Source of the DNA: a virus
Strand: one strand, 5' to 3'
Length of the DNA: 50,058 nt
IMG/VR virus record: IMGVR_UViG_3300025313_000023
Span: 1-50,058 of that record
Both the position numbers and the translations under genes were made by a program. The number at the start of each line of letters is the position of its first letter. Position 1 is the first letter of the stretch. Under the pieces are notes generated by a model that saw only the letters and a list, made by a program, of their open reading frames with translations, was not told the origin of the DNA and made no database searches. Below, piece by piece: positions 22,832 to 30,808 of the stretch.

Positions 22832-23019
22832 TGGCATCCAAGAGAGCGGTCAGGCGAAAAGCGTGTCGAGGCAAGGTCGCATATACCGATCTCGATGGCG
22901 CCAAGCACGCGGCCAGCCGGACGAGTAAGAGACTCGACACCCCGATGTGGGCGTATGCCTGTAAACATTGTGGAAAATGGCACATCGGGCATCCCGGCCG
23001 GCGGAGGGGCGAGACATGA
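22831..23019 (+). CDS. Small Cys/His zinc-binding protein, 62 aa
   Basis: ATG 22831. KACRGKVAYTDLDGAKHAA and MWAYACKHCGKWHIGHP resemble a short phage protein in which Cys and His residues form one zinc site. Basic overall. It is coupled to RusA, so it may assist DNA processing. Confidence 0.6.
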   Translation: MASKRAVRRKACRGKVAYTDLDGAKHAASRTSKRLDTPMWAYACKHCGKWHIGHPGRRRGET

Positions 23020-23447
23020 CCGATCCAATCCTCTACTTCTCCGTCAAGGGAACGCCGGTCCCCAAGCCCAGGATGAGTCAGCGTGATCGCTGGCAACATC
23101 GTCCAGCGGTCGCGCGCTATCGTGAGTATGTGGATGAGATCCGGGCTGGTGGGGTCGATGCCAAGCGCGCCGCGCACCTAGGGGACTTCTTTCACCTCGC
23201 TGGCCCGCTACGCGTGTCAATGACCTTCACGTCGACGGAGACCTACCTGACTGTCGCTCGGGCGGAACTCCCCTATCGTCGTCCGCCCGGCTTGCGGTTC
23301 GATCTGGATAACGGTGTCAAGGCAGTGCTTGAGGCACTGCAGCCGCAACATGGCATCCTGTCCGCGTCCATCCTGAAGGACGACAACCAGGTGGTGGCCC
23401 TGGAGGCCGCCTTCCTGGATCCCGATCACATGCAGGCAGTGCTATAA
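23016..23447 (+). CDS. rusA: RusA-type Holliday junction resolvase
   Basis: 143 aa, ATGA-coupled. FSVKGTPVPKPRMSQRDRW at the N-terminus, FDLDNGVKAVLEAL (D96, D98) and LKDDNQVV (D122, D123) give the acidic cluster of RusA dimeric resolvases, which cut four-way DNA junctions before packaging. Its stop codon lies within the -10 of the following promoter. Confidence 0.88.
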   Translation: MTDPILYFSVKGTPVPKPRMSQRDRWQHRPAVARYREYVDEIRAGGVDAKRAAHLGDFFHLAGPLRVSMTFTSTETYLTVARAELPYRRPPGLRFDLDNGVKAVLEALQPQHGILSASILKDDNQVVALEAAFLDPDHMQAVL

Positions 23448-23462
23448 TCGGCATGTAATGCC
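23440..23462 (+). promoter_or_regulatory. Extended -10 promoter with start-site palindrome
   Basis: TGCTATAAT (23440-23448) is a perfect extended -10; no clear -35. GGCAT-GTA-ATGCC (23450-23462) is a perfect inverted repeat over the expected start site and could be the operator of the downstream XRE protein. Confidence 0.6.
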
Positions 23463-23502
23463 TACACAGGACAGATGCTATCGGCTCGGTGGGTTGCTTT
23501 AG

Positions 23503-23874
23503 ATGGCCGTGACGTCTGACGCCGCAAACCAGCCATTTCTTCCCGACTTCGATGTCACGGGGGCAGAGCGCATTCTGACGTTCAGACGTAAGCTGGGATG
23601 GAGCCGGACGCGCCTAGCAGTCGCCCTCGGATACAGCTACTCCTATATCGCCAACATCGAGAAGCAACTCCAGCCGATGAGCGACCGATTCCTCATCCGG
23701 CTCGCGGCAATCGAGCGCAGACATGACGGCAAGCATTTCGTGGACTTCTATCCGACGCACCAGGCCGCAACGTCATCGGCCAGGGAGTGCATTGAGTGTG
23801 GCAGCCCGTTCCTGGCGAACACCCCGACCCGCCGCCTCTGTCTGATCTGTTCGCCCCCTAGACTCAAAGCATGA
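23503..23874 (+). CDS. XRE-family regulator with C-terminal zinc ribbon
   Basis: 123 aa from ATG 23503. LTFRRKLGWSRTRLAVALGYSYSYIANIEKQLQPMSDRFLIRLA (about 25-70) is a complete XRE/Cro HTH. ECIECGSPFL and RLCLICS (about 97-118) form a CxxC...CxxC zinc ribbon. It is the last gene of the rightward arm and has its own promoter and a likely operator, suggesting self-control and perhaps control of late genes. Confidence 0.75.
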   Translation: MAVTSDAANQPFLPDFDVTGAERILTFRRKLGWSRTRLAVALGYSYSYIANIEKQLQPMSDRFLIRLAAIERRHDGKHFVDFYPTHQAATSSARECIECGSPFLANTPTRRLCLICSPPRLKA

Positions 23875-23878
23875 ATCG

Positions 23879-23908
23879 GACGGGCCCGACCGTGAGGCCG
23901 AGCCCGTC
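23879..23908. terminator. Hairpin between convergent transcripts
   Basis: GACGGGC (23879-23885) and GCCCGTC (23902-23908) form a 7-bp stem, extended inside around a GTGA loop. It lies just after the XRE stop and 55 bp before the holin-like stop, where the two arms converge. No T-run follows on either strand, so termination may need Rho or be weak. Confidence 0.5.
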
Positions 23909-23963
23909 ACCCTGAAGGAGTGTGCCCGCAACGGGAGGCGTGGACTCCCGATGGGACCTTGGG

Positions 23964-24347
23964 TTATGGCGACTGCGGCCTCGGATTGAGAGCCTTGTAG
24001 ACGTAGGTCACAGTCGCCAGGAAGATGAAGGAGGCGGCCAGGATGTTCTCGGCGGTGGCCTGGAAGCCCAGGAAGTAGCCCCCAATCAGCATCGCTACGC
24101 CCGCCACGATCACCGAGATCAGAAGCACAACACGGAATGCGGCGAGGCCTTCGACGCCCAGCACTTTCTTGATCCAGTCGATCAGGCCTGGGGCGACGAG
24201 GCCGAGCACCAGCGTCACGAGAAGCGTGGCCGCTGACAGGACGGCCTCCGGGATCTCCTGCAGCAGCACGGCCGCGATCAAGAGCGGCACCAGCAGAAGG
24301 ACGAGAGCGGTCAACGCGAGCCGACGGTACAGAGAGCTTTTGTTCAT
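23964..24347 (-). CDS. Holin-like membrane protein
   Basis: 127 aa from ATG 24347 (GGAGGAACACAGC upstream). Four hydrophobic spans (LALTALVLLLVPLLIAAVLL; VLSAATLLVTLVLGLVAPGL; VVLLISVIVAGVAMLIGG; ILAASFIFLATVTYVYKAL), basic N-terminus. It ends the late operon beside the lysis genes, so holin is the most likely role, though multi-span phage membrane proteins are hard to separate by sequence alone. Confidence 0.6.
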   Translation of the reverse strand: MNKSSLYRRLALTALVLLLVPLLIAAVLLQEIPEAVLSAATLLVTLVLGLVAPGLIDWIKKVLGVEGLAAFRVVLLISVIVAGVAMLIGGYFLGFQATAENILAASFIFLATVTYVYKALNPRPQSP

Positions 24348-24371
24348 TTTGCTGTGTTCCTCCTGGGGAGA

Positions 24372-24399
24372 ATAATACACCCCGAGGCCTATTGGTCAA
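24372..24399 (-). promoter_or_regulatory. Promoter of holin-like gene
   Basis: Minus strand -35 TTGACC (24394-24399), 16-bp spacer, -10 TATTAT (24372-24377), about 25 bp before the ATG. One of the best promoter matches in the window; it allows holin expression independent of the long late transcript. Confidence 0.65.
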
Positions 24400-24409
24400 G
24401 CCCCGTCGG

Positions 24410-25645
24410 TCACGAATCAATCAAGCGGAAGTCAATCCTCGGATTCTCAAGGAGCCTGAGTAGGGCGTCCTCATCGGCCTGCCGAAAGTGTAGGAGTACG
24501 ATGTCTCCCTCAGAAACGGGTGCGCCCGCATTTAGGTCGGATGTATCGATGTCCCAGAGATACGGCGTCAGACCATCCTCGCGCGCGAACGTCTCGAATG
24601 CGCGGGTGTCAAGGCCGTAAGGCGGTCGGGCAGCGAAGATGAGACCATCATCAAGCGGGCCCGCCAACTCGATCATCGTTCCGTTCCAGCTTGAAAAATC
24701 ACGACGCCAATCCCCGGCGATCCATAGGCCAATCTCGCCCATGTCTGGGTGATGCATCGTGTGGTAGGCAATCTGATTGCCCTGGCTAATCGCCATCTGA
24801 ATTCGATCTGGCCCCAGAGATTTTGCCGCATCGCCGATGAGGAAGAAGGTCGCGACCGCATTGTGATCTCGGAGCATGGCGAGCATCCGGTCAAAGCTAA
24901 CCACACTCCATCCGTCGTCGATCGTCAGATAGACGGACACGGTTCGTGACGAGATCTTGAAGTCTTGAATGACCCCATCGATTCGCCACCGAGAATTTCC
25001 TAGATAGAGAGGCGCTCGCTCGTAGTGATCCGTGAAATGGACTTGGGAAAGCCACCAGTCTGGATAGTCAACCACCTCGACGGGGCCCTCCTCGCGGAAG
25101 CGAGCTGGGTTCATCTTTGAGATTGTCACGCCATCGATAGGATCATCCATGCTCCAGCGTTCCTTAGTCTCCCAGCTGACCTCGACGACCTCCCGGCGGT
25201 ATTTGACAATGGCATAGATGTCATCGCCCTGCGCGCAATCGACGGTGAGGAATGGCCCTTCCCAGGCCTGTCGGGGACGGAGGATCCAGACTGGCTTTCC
25301 GAGATCCGCGCAGGACATCATGGCCACGCCTCCAACGTAGCCGGGCGTCGCGGGCATCATTCCTGGGGCATACCATACGGCCCGGCCGATACTAACGGGC
25401 GGCGCCGGCGTCATCCAGCTATCGACGGATACCATGCCCGGCACCCAGCCGCCCCACCACCAGTACCCATCGAACTTGTTCTCGTTGTTGCAGATGACGG
25501 CCGCCTGTTCGTAGGGGCATTCATCGCCAGCCGAACCGGGCGTGGTGACGGCCAACATCCAGATGGCGATGCTGATCCCGACCGCAGCTGACATAGCAGA
25601 GCCGAGGGGTCGTTTCGTTTTGTCCTCCCTATGACGGGCTGGCAT
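24410..25645 (-). CDS. Secreted polysaccharide deacetylase (NodB/CE4)
   Basis: 411 aa from ATG 25645 (an in-frame TTG lies 6 bp upstream). Signal/anchor about residues 18-40. Residues 42-235 are a Trp- and Cys-containing region of unknown fold. The NodB domain shows the standard motifs: TIDDG (241-245), HTMHHPD (295-301, the H-x3-H metal site) and RPPYG (340-344). CE4 enzymes remove acetyl groups from peptidoglycan or other glycans. Beside an endolysin it may prepare the wall for lysis or alter the surface. Its promoter lies so close that the mRNA may be leaderless. Confidence 0.8.
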   Translation of the reverse strand: MPARHREDKTKRPLGSAMSAAVGISIAIWMLAVTTPGSAGDECPYEQAAVICNNENKFDGYWWWGGWVPGMVSVDSWMTPAPPVSIGRAVWYAPGMMPATPGYVGGVAMMSCADLGKPVWILRPRQAWEGPFLTVDCAQGDDIYAIVKYRREVVEVSWETKERWSMDDPIDGVTISKMNPARFREEGPVEVVDYPDWWLSQVHFTDHYERAPLYLGNSRWRIDGVIQDFKISSRTVSVYLTIDDGWSVVSFDRMLAMLRDHNAVATFFLIGDAAKSLGPDRIQMAISQGNQIAYHTMHHPDMGEIGLWIAGDWRRDFSSWNGTMIELAGPLDDGLIFAARPPYGLDTRAFETFAREDGLTPYLWDIDTSDLNAGAPVSEGDIVLLHFRQADEDALLRLLENPRIDFRLIDS

Positions 25646-25652
25646 CCTCAAT

Positions 25653-25681
25653 ATTATGGCCTAACCCTGCCACATGCGCAA
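25653..25681 (-). promoter_or_regulatory. Promoter of deacetylase, likely leaderless
   Basis: Minus strand -35 TTGCGC (25676-25681), 17-bp spacer, -10 CATAAT (25653-25658). The -10 ends 8 bp before the ATG, so transcription would begin at or next to the start codon. Confidence 0.5.
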
Positions 25682-25731
25682 GGCGTAAGGTGGCCTGATT
25701 TGGGATGGCTTGGGGCGTACTTTAGACCTAT

Positions 25732-26109
25732 TCAAGCGGCCCGCTTGCGGCGGTCCGGACCTACCCGGATGGCCTCTAGGGTACGCCCGTGCCGCTTCTC
25801 GGCCAGGGCCTCGTGGCGAGCTATGGCCTCCGTCAGGCCGGCCATGGCATCGGTGAGGCTAGCGAGGCTGGCCTCCCCGTGCTCCATGCCCTCCCTGCGC
25901 TGGGAGCGGTCGAGGGCGAGGGCCTCCTTCATGGCCGCGTCCCGGTTATCCATCGATTTGGCGAAGGCTTCGGTCAAGTCCTTGATGGTCCTATGGAAAA
26001 GGATGTCCCTGGCCTCACGCTCCTTGCTGTCCAGGCGGCGCCACACGATCGCGAAGATGATGAACGCGCCGACTGCGCCGGCCTGAAAGAGGATCTGCTC
26101 GATCGTCAT
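25732..26109 (-). CDS. Membrane-anchored coiled-coil protein of lysis cassette
   Basis: 125 aa from ATG 26109, coupled to the endolysin stop (ATGA). One N-terminal span (ILFQAGAVGAFIIFAIVWRRL) then a long charged helix (residues 30-105) with a basic end. This N-anchored helical layout recalls spanin-like or holin-accessory proteins, but no spanin motif is visible. The stop codon sits in a GC-rich palindrome (CAAGCGG-C-CCGCTTG) that could act as a weak terminator. Confidence 0.55.
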   Translation of the reverse strand: MTIEQILFQAGAVGAFIIFAIVWRRLDSKEREARDILFHRTIKDLTEAFAKSMDNRDAAMKEALALDRSQRREGMEHGEASLASLTDAMAGLTEAIARHEALAEKRHGRTLEAIRVGPDRRKRAA

Positions 26110-27140
26110 GGGATGTCGTGGACCTTGTAGGCGGGCGCCCACATCCAGCCGACTTCGACGCCCATGCCCACGCGCCACCAGTCGCCGCCAATGCCGCCGC
26201 CCGTCTCGAGCCGTTCGAAGACCGTGCCTGCCGGAAGCAGCCGGATCACCGGGTAGGAAACGCCCGGCCCGGTCCGCAGGTTGGCCTGCAGCACGAGCGA
26301 CCAGTAGTCATGGCCAGAAGGCGGGATGGGAAGATCGCCCCAGGTGAAGTTGGCGATCGCCGACTTCTGCTCATCGGTCGCCAGGTCCAGCGCCCACACG
26401 CTCGCCCCCGCCAGCCCCAACTCCACGGAGCGGCGGAAGAACGCCGTCAACTGCGCTGGCGTGGCCCGCCAGGGGCCGGCCGCTAGGTAGGTGGGGGCGA
26501 CCCCGATGTAGGGCAGCAGCCGTACCTGGGCGTATTGCTTGACGCTCATCTCAAGCTGGATCCCCCCGCCGTTGATCCGGTTGTCGCCCAGGAAATAGAC
26601 CTGCGGGGACCACCCGTCCATGGCGGGGGCGAAGATCCGCACCGGGAAGTCTGGCTGGTGGGTCAGCGGCCAGCGATAGGAGCACAGCGTCAAGAACAGA
26701 CCCGGCCCGATCCGGTTAGCCTCTCGAGCGTACTCGTCCGCCCATCCGGGCTTGTTACGGTATTGCGCTTCGGCGTCGACCTGGTAGTGCTCCATGCCGT
26801 GCTTCCGCGCGACCTGGATAGCCTTGACAGCTTCCTTGGCCGGCGTGCAGGAAATCGGCACGGGGATGCTGGGGACGTAATCCCAAATGATCCGGCGCCC
26901 CCACAACCATCCCCAGCCATCGACTGCGATGCCGGCTTCCTTCAGTGCGCCGACCGTCGCCGGAAGCAGTTCGTAATTGGTCCGGCTGCCCCCCTCCCAC
27001 TTCTCGCGGTTGCCGTCAACGATCTTGATGGACACCCGGCTGAGGCCGAGCCGCTTGGCTTCGGCGACCTGCCAGCGCGGATCCCCGCCCTGCCAGTTCC
27101 GCAGCTTCCACACCATCGCCTGCTTGCCAGTTGGGATCAT
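26106..27140 (-). CDS. Endolysin: TIM-barrel glycosidase-like plus SH3 domain
   Basis: 344 aa from ATG 27140 (GAGGAAAGC upstream). Residues 8-250 resemble a glycoside-hydrolase barrel of the GH25-like kind (WQVAEAKRLGLSRVSIKIVDG; MEHYQVDAEAQYR with a likely acidic pair; MDGWSPQVYFLGD; GLAGASVWALDL). Residues about 275-344 are a bacterial SH3 domain (LVLQANLRTGPGVSYPVIRL, DWWRVGMGVEVGWMWAPAY). It would cut peptidoglycan, with the SH3 domain holding the wall. No signal peptide, so export through a holin is expected. Confidence 0.8.
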   Translation of the reverse strand: MIPTGKQAMVWKLRNWQGGDPRWQVAEAKRLGLSRVSIKIVDGNREKWEGGSRTNYELLPATVGALKEAGIAVDGWGWLWGRRIIWDYVPSIPVPISCTPAKEAVKAIQVARKHGMEHYQVDAEAQYRNKPGWADEYAREANRIGPGLFLTLCSYRWPLTHQPDFPVRIFAPAMDGWSPQVYFLGDNRINGGGIQLEMSVKQYAQVRLLPYIGVAPTYLAAGPWRATPAQLTAFFRRSVELGLAGASVWALDLATDEQKSAIANFTWGDLPIPPSGHDYWSLVLQANLRTGPGVSYPVIRLLPAGTVFERLETGGGIGGDWWRVGMGVEVGWMWAPAYKVHDIP

Positions 27141-27147
27141 GCTTTCC

Positions 27148-27375
27148 TCACAAGGCCTCGGCCAATAGTACCATCAGCTCCGGATCGTAGACAAATACAT
27201 GACCGCCGATGTTCTGTGTCCCCCGTTGAGCGCTGATGGAGGTCGCACGCTTTCCCTGGTAACGCTTGGCTACAGCGCCCTGGCCGCTTCCTGTGGGCGT
27301 GGGTGTCGAAGTGACCGCTTCGTAATACTCCTCCCACTGCTTCTCAGTCAAGCTGGTTCCCGGTTCGACCATCAT
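27148..27375 (-). CDS. Small protein before endolysin, 75 aa
   Basis: ATGATG start at 27375 with GGAGGATAG upstream. It begins MMVEPGTSLTEKQWEEYYEAV, then a Thr/Pro and Lys/Arg-rich middle and a hydrophobic end (HVFVYDPELMVLLAEAL). It sits 4 bp after the tail protein stop and 8 bp before the endolysin. Could be a short tail-tip or lysis accessory protein; no family recognised. Confidence 0.5.
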   Translation of the reverse strand: MMVEPGTSLTEKQWEEYYEAVTSTPTPTGSGQGAVAKRYQGKRATSISAQRGTQNIGGHVFVYDPELMVLLAEAL

Positions 27376-27379
27376 GCGC

Positions 27380-28894
27380 CTATCCTCCGCCTAGCCTCTT
27401 CATGACGCTGCTGAACAGACTCTCCCGCTCAACGGTGACGGCCAGCCGACCGCCCCGAACCGCCAGGGTCTCAATGTAGTGCAGGTGATTCTCCTCGATG
27501 TTGCTGTGGCGCTTGACTGGCGTCGGTAACATGAAGGCCGCCGAGAAGAGATAGTTATCCACCTGGATTTCCTCCATGGGAAGCTCCCGCCCCTGGGCCT
27601 CATGAATGACCGTCCGGCCTTCGGCCCGATCGACATAGGTGTTGTGATGATACTTCACCAACCGCTGCCGGGCCTTGATGACCGGAGGCCCGTGGACGAT
27701 CAGGAAAAAATAGAACTGGGACGGATCGGCGTCGTCATGGACGAGCGTCACAGTGTCGGCTGTGAACGCCACGCTGACATCGATCAGACCAAGCTGAAGC
27801 GGAGGAGCCGCGCCGCTGATCGATGCGTAGACCTCATCGAACTCATGCTGGTAGACTTCCCGGCTGGCACCCGCGTTGCCATCGAAGTTGAAGCGGGTGG
27901 CGATGACAGCCCGCTCCGTCGGCCCCGTCGCAAATCCGTCCGAGAACCCGAAGCCTTGAGTGTTGCCCACGTCAGTAGAGACAACGTCCTGTGTGCTCTC
28001 TGTCAGGGCAGCCGAGACCATCTCAATCGCCTCCGGGGTCCAGGTCATCCCGGTCAATGTGAAGGGATTGAGATTCGTCTGCGTCAGGCCGTGAGCGATG
28101 AAGTGTCGGCCCGTCATCACGATGAGCACGAACTTCCGGCTCCCGTTCCGCTCCAGCCAGTTGAGCTCGACGTCCATGTCGTTGAAGGCTTCGACCCGGG
28201 CACGGACGAGGGCCGCCGTGTCGCTGATGATCGCCAAGCACTCCGTCCGGCGACAGTACATGGCGGCATTCGATGTTCCCGCAGCGCTGTCCTCGAAGTT
28301 GGCCCATACGGCATTCTGGTCGGCGGCCGCCCCATAGGAGGCACCGAGACAGACCTCGACGTCCGCGCTCGTCGTCTCGAATGCCGTCTTGCCTGATCCG
28401 AGGACCTCGACGAAGGTTGGCCTGAATGGCGTGGTGTAGGTCTGGACACCCGTCGCTCCGGGCTCTGTGATTTCGATGGCGTCGACCTCAACCCCGGAAA
28501 TGGCCTCGACGATCACGGCCATGTCGGCCGTGAACTGCTGCAGAATCTCATATTCGAATCCGTCGTCCAACATCCGCACGATGGCCAGCTTGCCCGTGGT
28601 GGTTGTCGGGCCGCTCTGGCGCACAACGCACGACGTATTCCAGAGGGCCGAACCAGTGTTATAGGGATCGGCGGCGTCGGTCCGGTGGGCGCTCCAGCAG
28701 TAGTTCTTCCCATTGTCGAGCGCGACGCCGCGGCCCTCCATGAGGGTCGTGCGGGTCGGGCCAGCATCCACAATGAAGTTGGCGACGGACCATCGAGTCT
28801 TGACGATGGTGGGGCGGAAGCCAATGGTGTTGACCTGGACGAGTGTCCCGACTACCGCTGTTCCTGGCTGGAAGACCGTTACCTTTGTCGCCAT
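27380..28894 (-). CDS. Tail structural protein, distal (fibre-like)
   Basis: 504 aa, beta-rich throughout with no catalytic motif. Segments such as WSAHRTDAADPYNTGSALW, VEAFNDMDVELNWLERNGSR and FNFDGNAGASREVYQHEFDEV suggest a multi-domain virion protein. It is the last large gene of the tail block before lysis genes, where fibres and receptor-binding proteins usually lie. It could therefore contact the host, but this is inference from order. Confidence 0.55.
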   Translation of the reverse strand: MATKVTVFQPGTAVVGTLVQVNTIGFRPTIVKTRWSVANFIVDAGPTRTTLMEGRGVALDNGKNYCWSAHRTDAADPYNTGSALWNTSCVVRQSGPTTTTGKLAIVRMLDDGFEYEILQQFTADMAVIVEAISGVEVDAIEITEPGATGVQTYTTPFRPTFVEVLGSGKTAFETTSADVEVCLGASYGAAADQNAVWANFEDSAAGTSNAAMYCRRTECLAIISDTAALVRARVEAFNDMDVELNWLERNGSRKFVLIVMTGRHFIAHGLTQTNLNPFTLTGMTWTPEAIEMVSAALTESTQDVVSTDVGNTQGFGFSDGFATGPTERAVIATRFNFDGNAGASREVYQHEFDEVYASISGAAPPLQLGLIDVSVAFTADTVTLVHDDADPSQFYFFLIVHGPPVIKARQRLVKYHHNTYVDRAEGRTVIHEAQGRELPMEEIQVDNYLFSAAFMLPTPVKRHSNIEENHLHYIETLAVRGGRLAVTVERESLFSSVMKRLGGG

Positions 28895-28895
28895 T

Positions 28896-30518
28896 TCAGA
28901 CCGTCGGCGGTATCACGGGCGGAGCCGCCTGCTTCAGGAAGAAGGCCCGACCGACAGCCGTGGTGCAGCGCCTCCCATATATCTGCGGCAGCCATCGGAA
29001 GCTCTGGGCGTCCCCAAGTTTCGTCATGTCCACAATGAGGTCCCACGGCCGGCGATCAGCGTCCAGTACCCGGGCGACGACGGTCGTGTTGGCATCCCGC
29101 TTCTGGCTTCCGACGTACTCACCCTGGTCATCAAGAATGTCGCGCACTTCGGCGGTCATCGATTGCGTGCCAGTCACGGCCGTCTGATTGTAGATCGAGC
29201 GCGAGAGCGTCCACACGAACCCTCGGACGAAGACCTCCAGGTATTCATCCCCGCTGCCGCCGCCGAGCGTCATGCTTGGCCGCGGAAATGCTCGCAGGTC
29301 GAGGTACTGCTGGACCGTCTGGTCGGCCACCGGATTTCCCTGCACCTCGCCCCCGCCAAGAACGAGCTGCGAGATCGGATATTGTTCTTGGCTCGGGACA
29401 TTCTGCAGAAGGGTCGATCGATCAACAGTGCCATCCCCGTCCACATCGGCCCGCATGATCCCCTTATTGACGACCGGCTCCAGGCTGATCGTGAATCGGT
29501 CTGGGGGAAGGTTGTAGGTCATCTCGACAATCATGCCTTCGAACTCAGGTTCCAGCCCATATCCCCATGCTTCGATCCACCGCCCTAGACCGCGCTCAAA
29601 CATCTCCTTCAACACGGTCTCGCGGCTTCGGATCTTGAAGCGGCAGCTGTAGTATCCGCCCTCGGCATGCTCCTCGGGAGCGAACTCCGAGAACACAGCA
29701 TCGATGAAGCCCGGCTGGTTCTCTTCGACGAGGTTGAGCAGGAACTTGTAGCCGGTCTCCTCTGTAGCCACCTCGTTCGTTGCAACTGTGCCAGAGTCGT
29801 CGTCGAGCATCCAGTAGGCGATTGGACCCAAGGACATGATGGCCTTCCTCATGTCAAGGTTTCTAGCGTTGAAAACGCCGAGTAGATCCGAGGCCGACAA
29901 TACCTCATCAAAAACTGCGGCATGGGCGAGGAAGCCGCTGTGGGGGATAATCGGCGTTGTGTTGTAGGCTCCGAGCGTCGTTAGTGTGCTGGTCAGCGGG
30001 TTAGCAACCGCCCCGAGCGCGGTCTGGGTTGCCCCTACCTGGGCGCCATTCAGGTATGCTTTGAATTGATCGGCTGCCTCATCCCACGTCATGGCCATGA
30101 GAAACCAGTCCGTCGTTGCTCCAAGACTGGTATCGATCACCAAATCGGTGATCCCACTACCAACATGTAAGAATCTCAACTGATTGGCGACGCTTGTTTT
30201 CTCAAGGCTCATCCCGTCGGCGGCTGCATTTCGGAGGTTTATGAACATTCTCTCCGTTGCATCGGCCCAGACTGCAGCGCTGGCCATCTTGACCCAGATA
30301 AGAGCAGAGCCTTTCGCAAGGTTCAATTCCGAGGCGAGCTTCGTTGTGTAGATGGTGACATAGTCACCGCCGTCGAAGGAGAACGCGCTCCGCCCGTCTC
30401 CGATGCCAGCCGCGCCGAGCGTCGGTGCGGCAGCCCCAGCACCTAGCGCGCCATCAAATGCACCGGTGATCAACCTAGTTTTGACCTTGTCGTTCCGGAG
30501 CGTGATTGAATGGATCAT
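28896..30518 (-). CDS. Tail protein with N-terminal LamG-like domain
   Basis: 540 aa. Residues about 20-225 look like a concanavalin/LamG sandwich (RSAFSFDGGDYVTIYTTKLA, ALIWVKMASAAVW, FKAYLNGAQVGA, LAHAAVFDEVLSASD LL pattern), a carbohydrate-binding fold. The rest (from about 240) is a tail-tip type region (YYSCRFKIRSRETVLKEMF, GVDGDGTVD-like ADVDGDGTVDRS, PWDLIVDMTKLGD). The sugar-binding domain points to host or matrix attachment. Confidence 0.6.
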   Translation of the reverse strand: MIHSITLRNDKVKTRLITGAFDGALGAGAAAPTLGAAGIGDGRSAFSFDGGDYVTIYTTKLASELNLAKGSALIWVKMASAAVWADATERMFINLRNAAADGMSLEKTSVANQLRFLHVGSGITDLVIDTSLGATTDWFLMAMTWDEAADQFKAYLNGAQVGATQTALGAVANPLTSTLTTLGAYNTTPIIPHSGFLAHAAVFDEVLSASDLLGVFNARNLDMRKAIMSLGPIAYWMLDDDSGTVATNEVATEETGYKFLLNLVEENQPGFIDAVFSEFAPEEHAEGGYYSCRFKIRSRETVLKEMFERGLGRWIEAWGYGLEPEFEGMIVEMTYNLPPDRFTISLEPVVNKGIMRADVDGDGTVDRSTLLQNVPSQEQYPISQLVLGGGEVQGNPVADQTVQQYLDLRAFPRPSMTLGGGSGDEYLEVFVRGFVWTLSRSIYNQTAVTGTQSMTAEVRDILDDQGEYVGSQKRDANTTVVARVLDADRRPWDLIVDMTKLGDAQSFRWLPQIYGRRCTTAVGRAFFLKQAAPPVIPPTV

Positions 30519-30808
30519 GGGAATGTCTTAGAGACATCCGCCAAGTTGGCAGCTATCGCGGCGCACCGGGCCAGCAAGTCAAGTTGTTGCTGCTCATCAT
30601 AGTCATCCCCAGCGACATCGCGGACCTGCTGGATGAGATCGGAGCGGATCTCGGCGTTGGTCTTCGTGACGCCGTATCGTTGGCTGATGCTCTTGACGAG
30701 CGCCCCATTCCGCATGACATCGAACGTGATCTGGATGAGCTGACCTTCATCGGGATCACGAAGGAGAGGCTCGACGACGACGTTGGCAAGCGCGTAGACC
30801 GTGCTCAT
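30515..30808 (-). CDS. Small tail protein, 97 aa
   Basis: 97 aa, coupled on both sides by 4-bp overlaps. Contains LIQITFDVMRNGALVKSISQRYGVTKTNAEIRSDL, a pattern like short tail-tip proteins found beside distal tail genes, then a helical end. No enzymatic motif. Confidence 0.55.
   Translation of the reverse strand: MSTVYALANVVVEPLLRDPDEGQLIQITFDVMRNGALVKSISQRYGVTKTNAEIRSDLIQQVRDVAGDDYDEQQQLDLLARCAAIAANLADVSKTFP

Noticed and set aside
11042-23874. Lysogeny module with integrase
   Set aside because: HTH regulators are present but no recombinase, excisionase or attachment site was seen.
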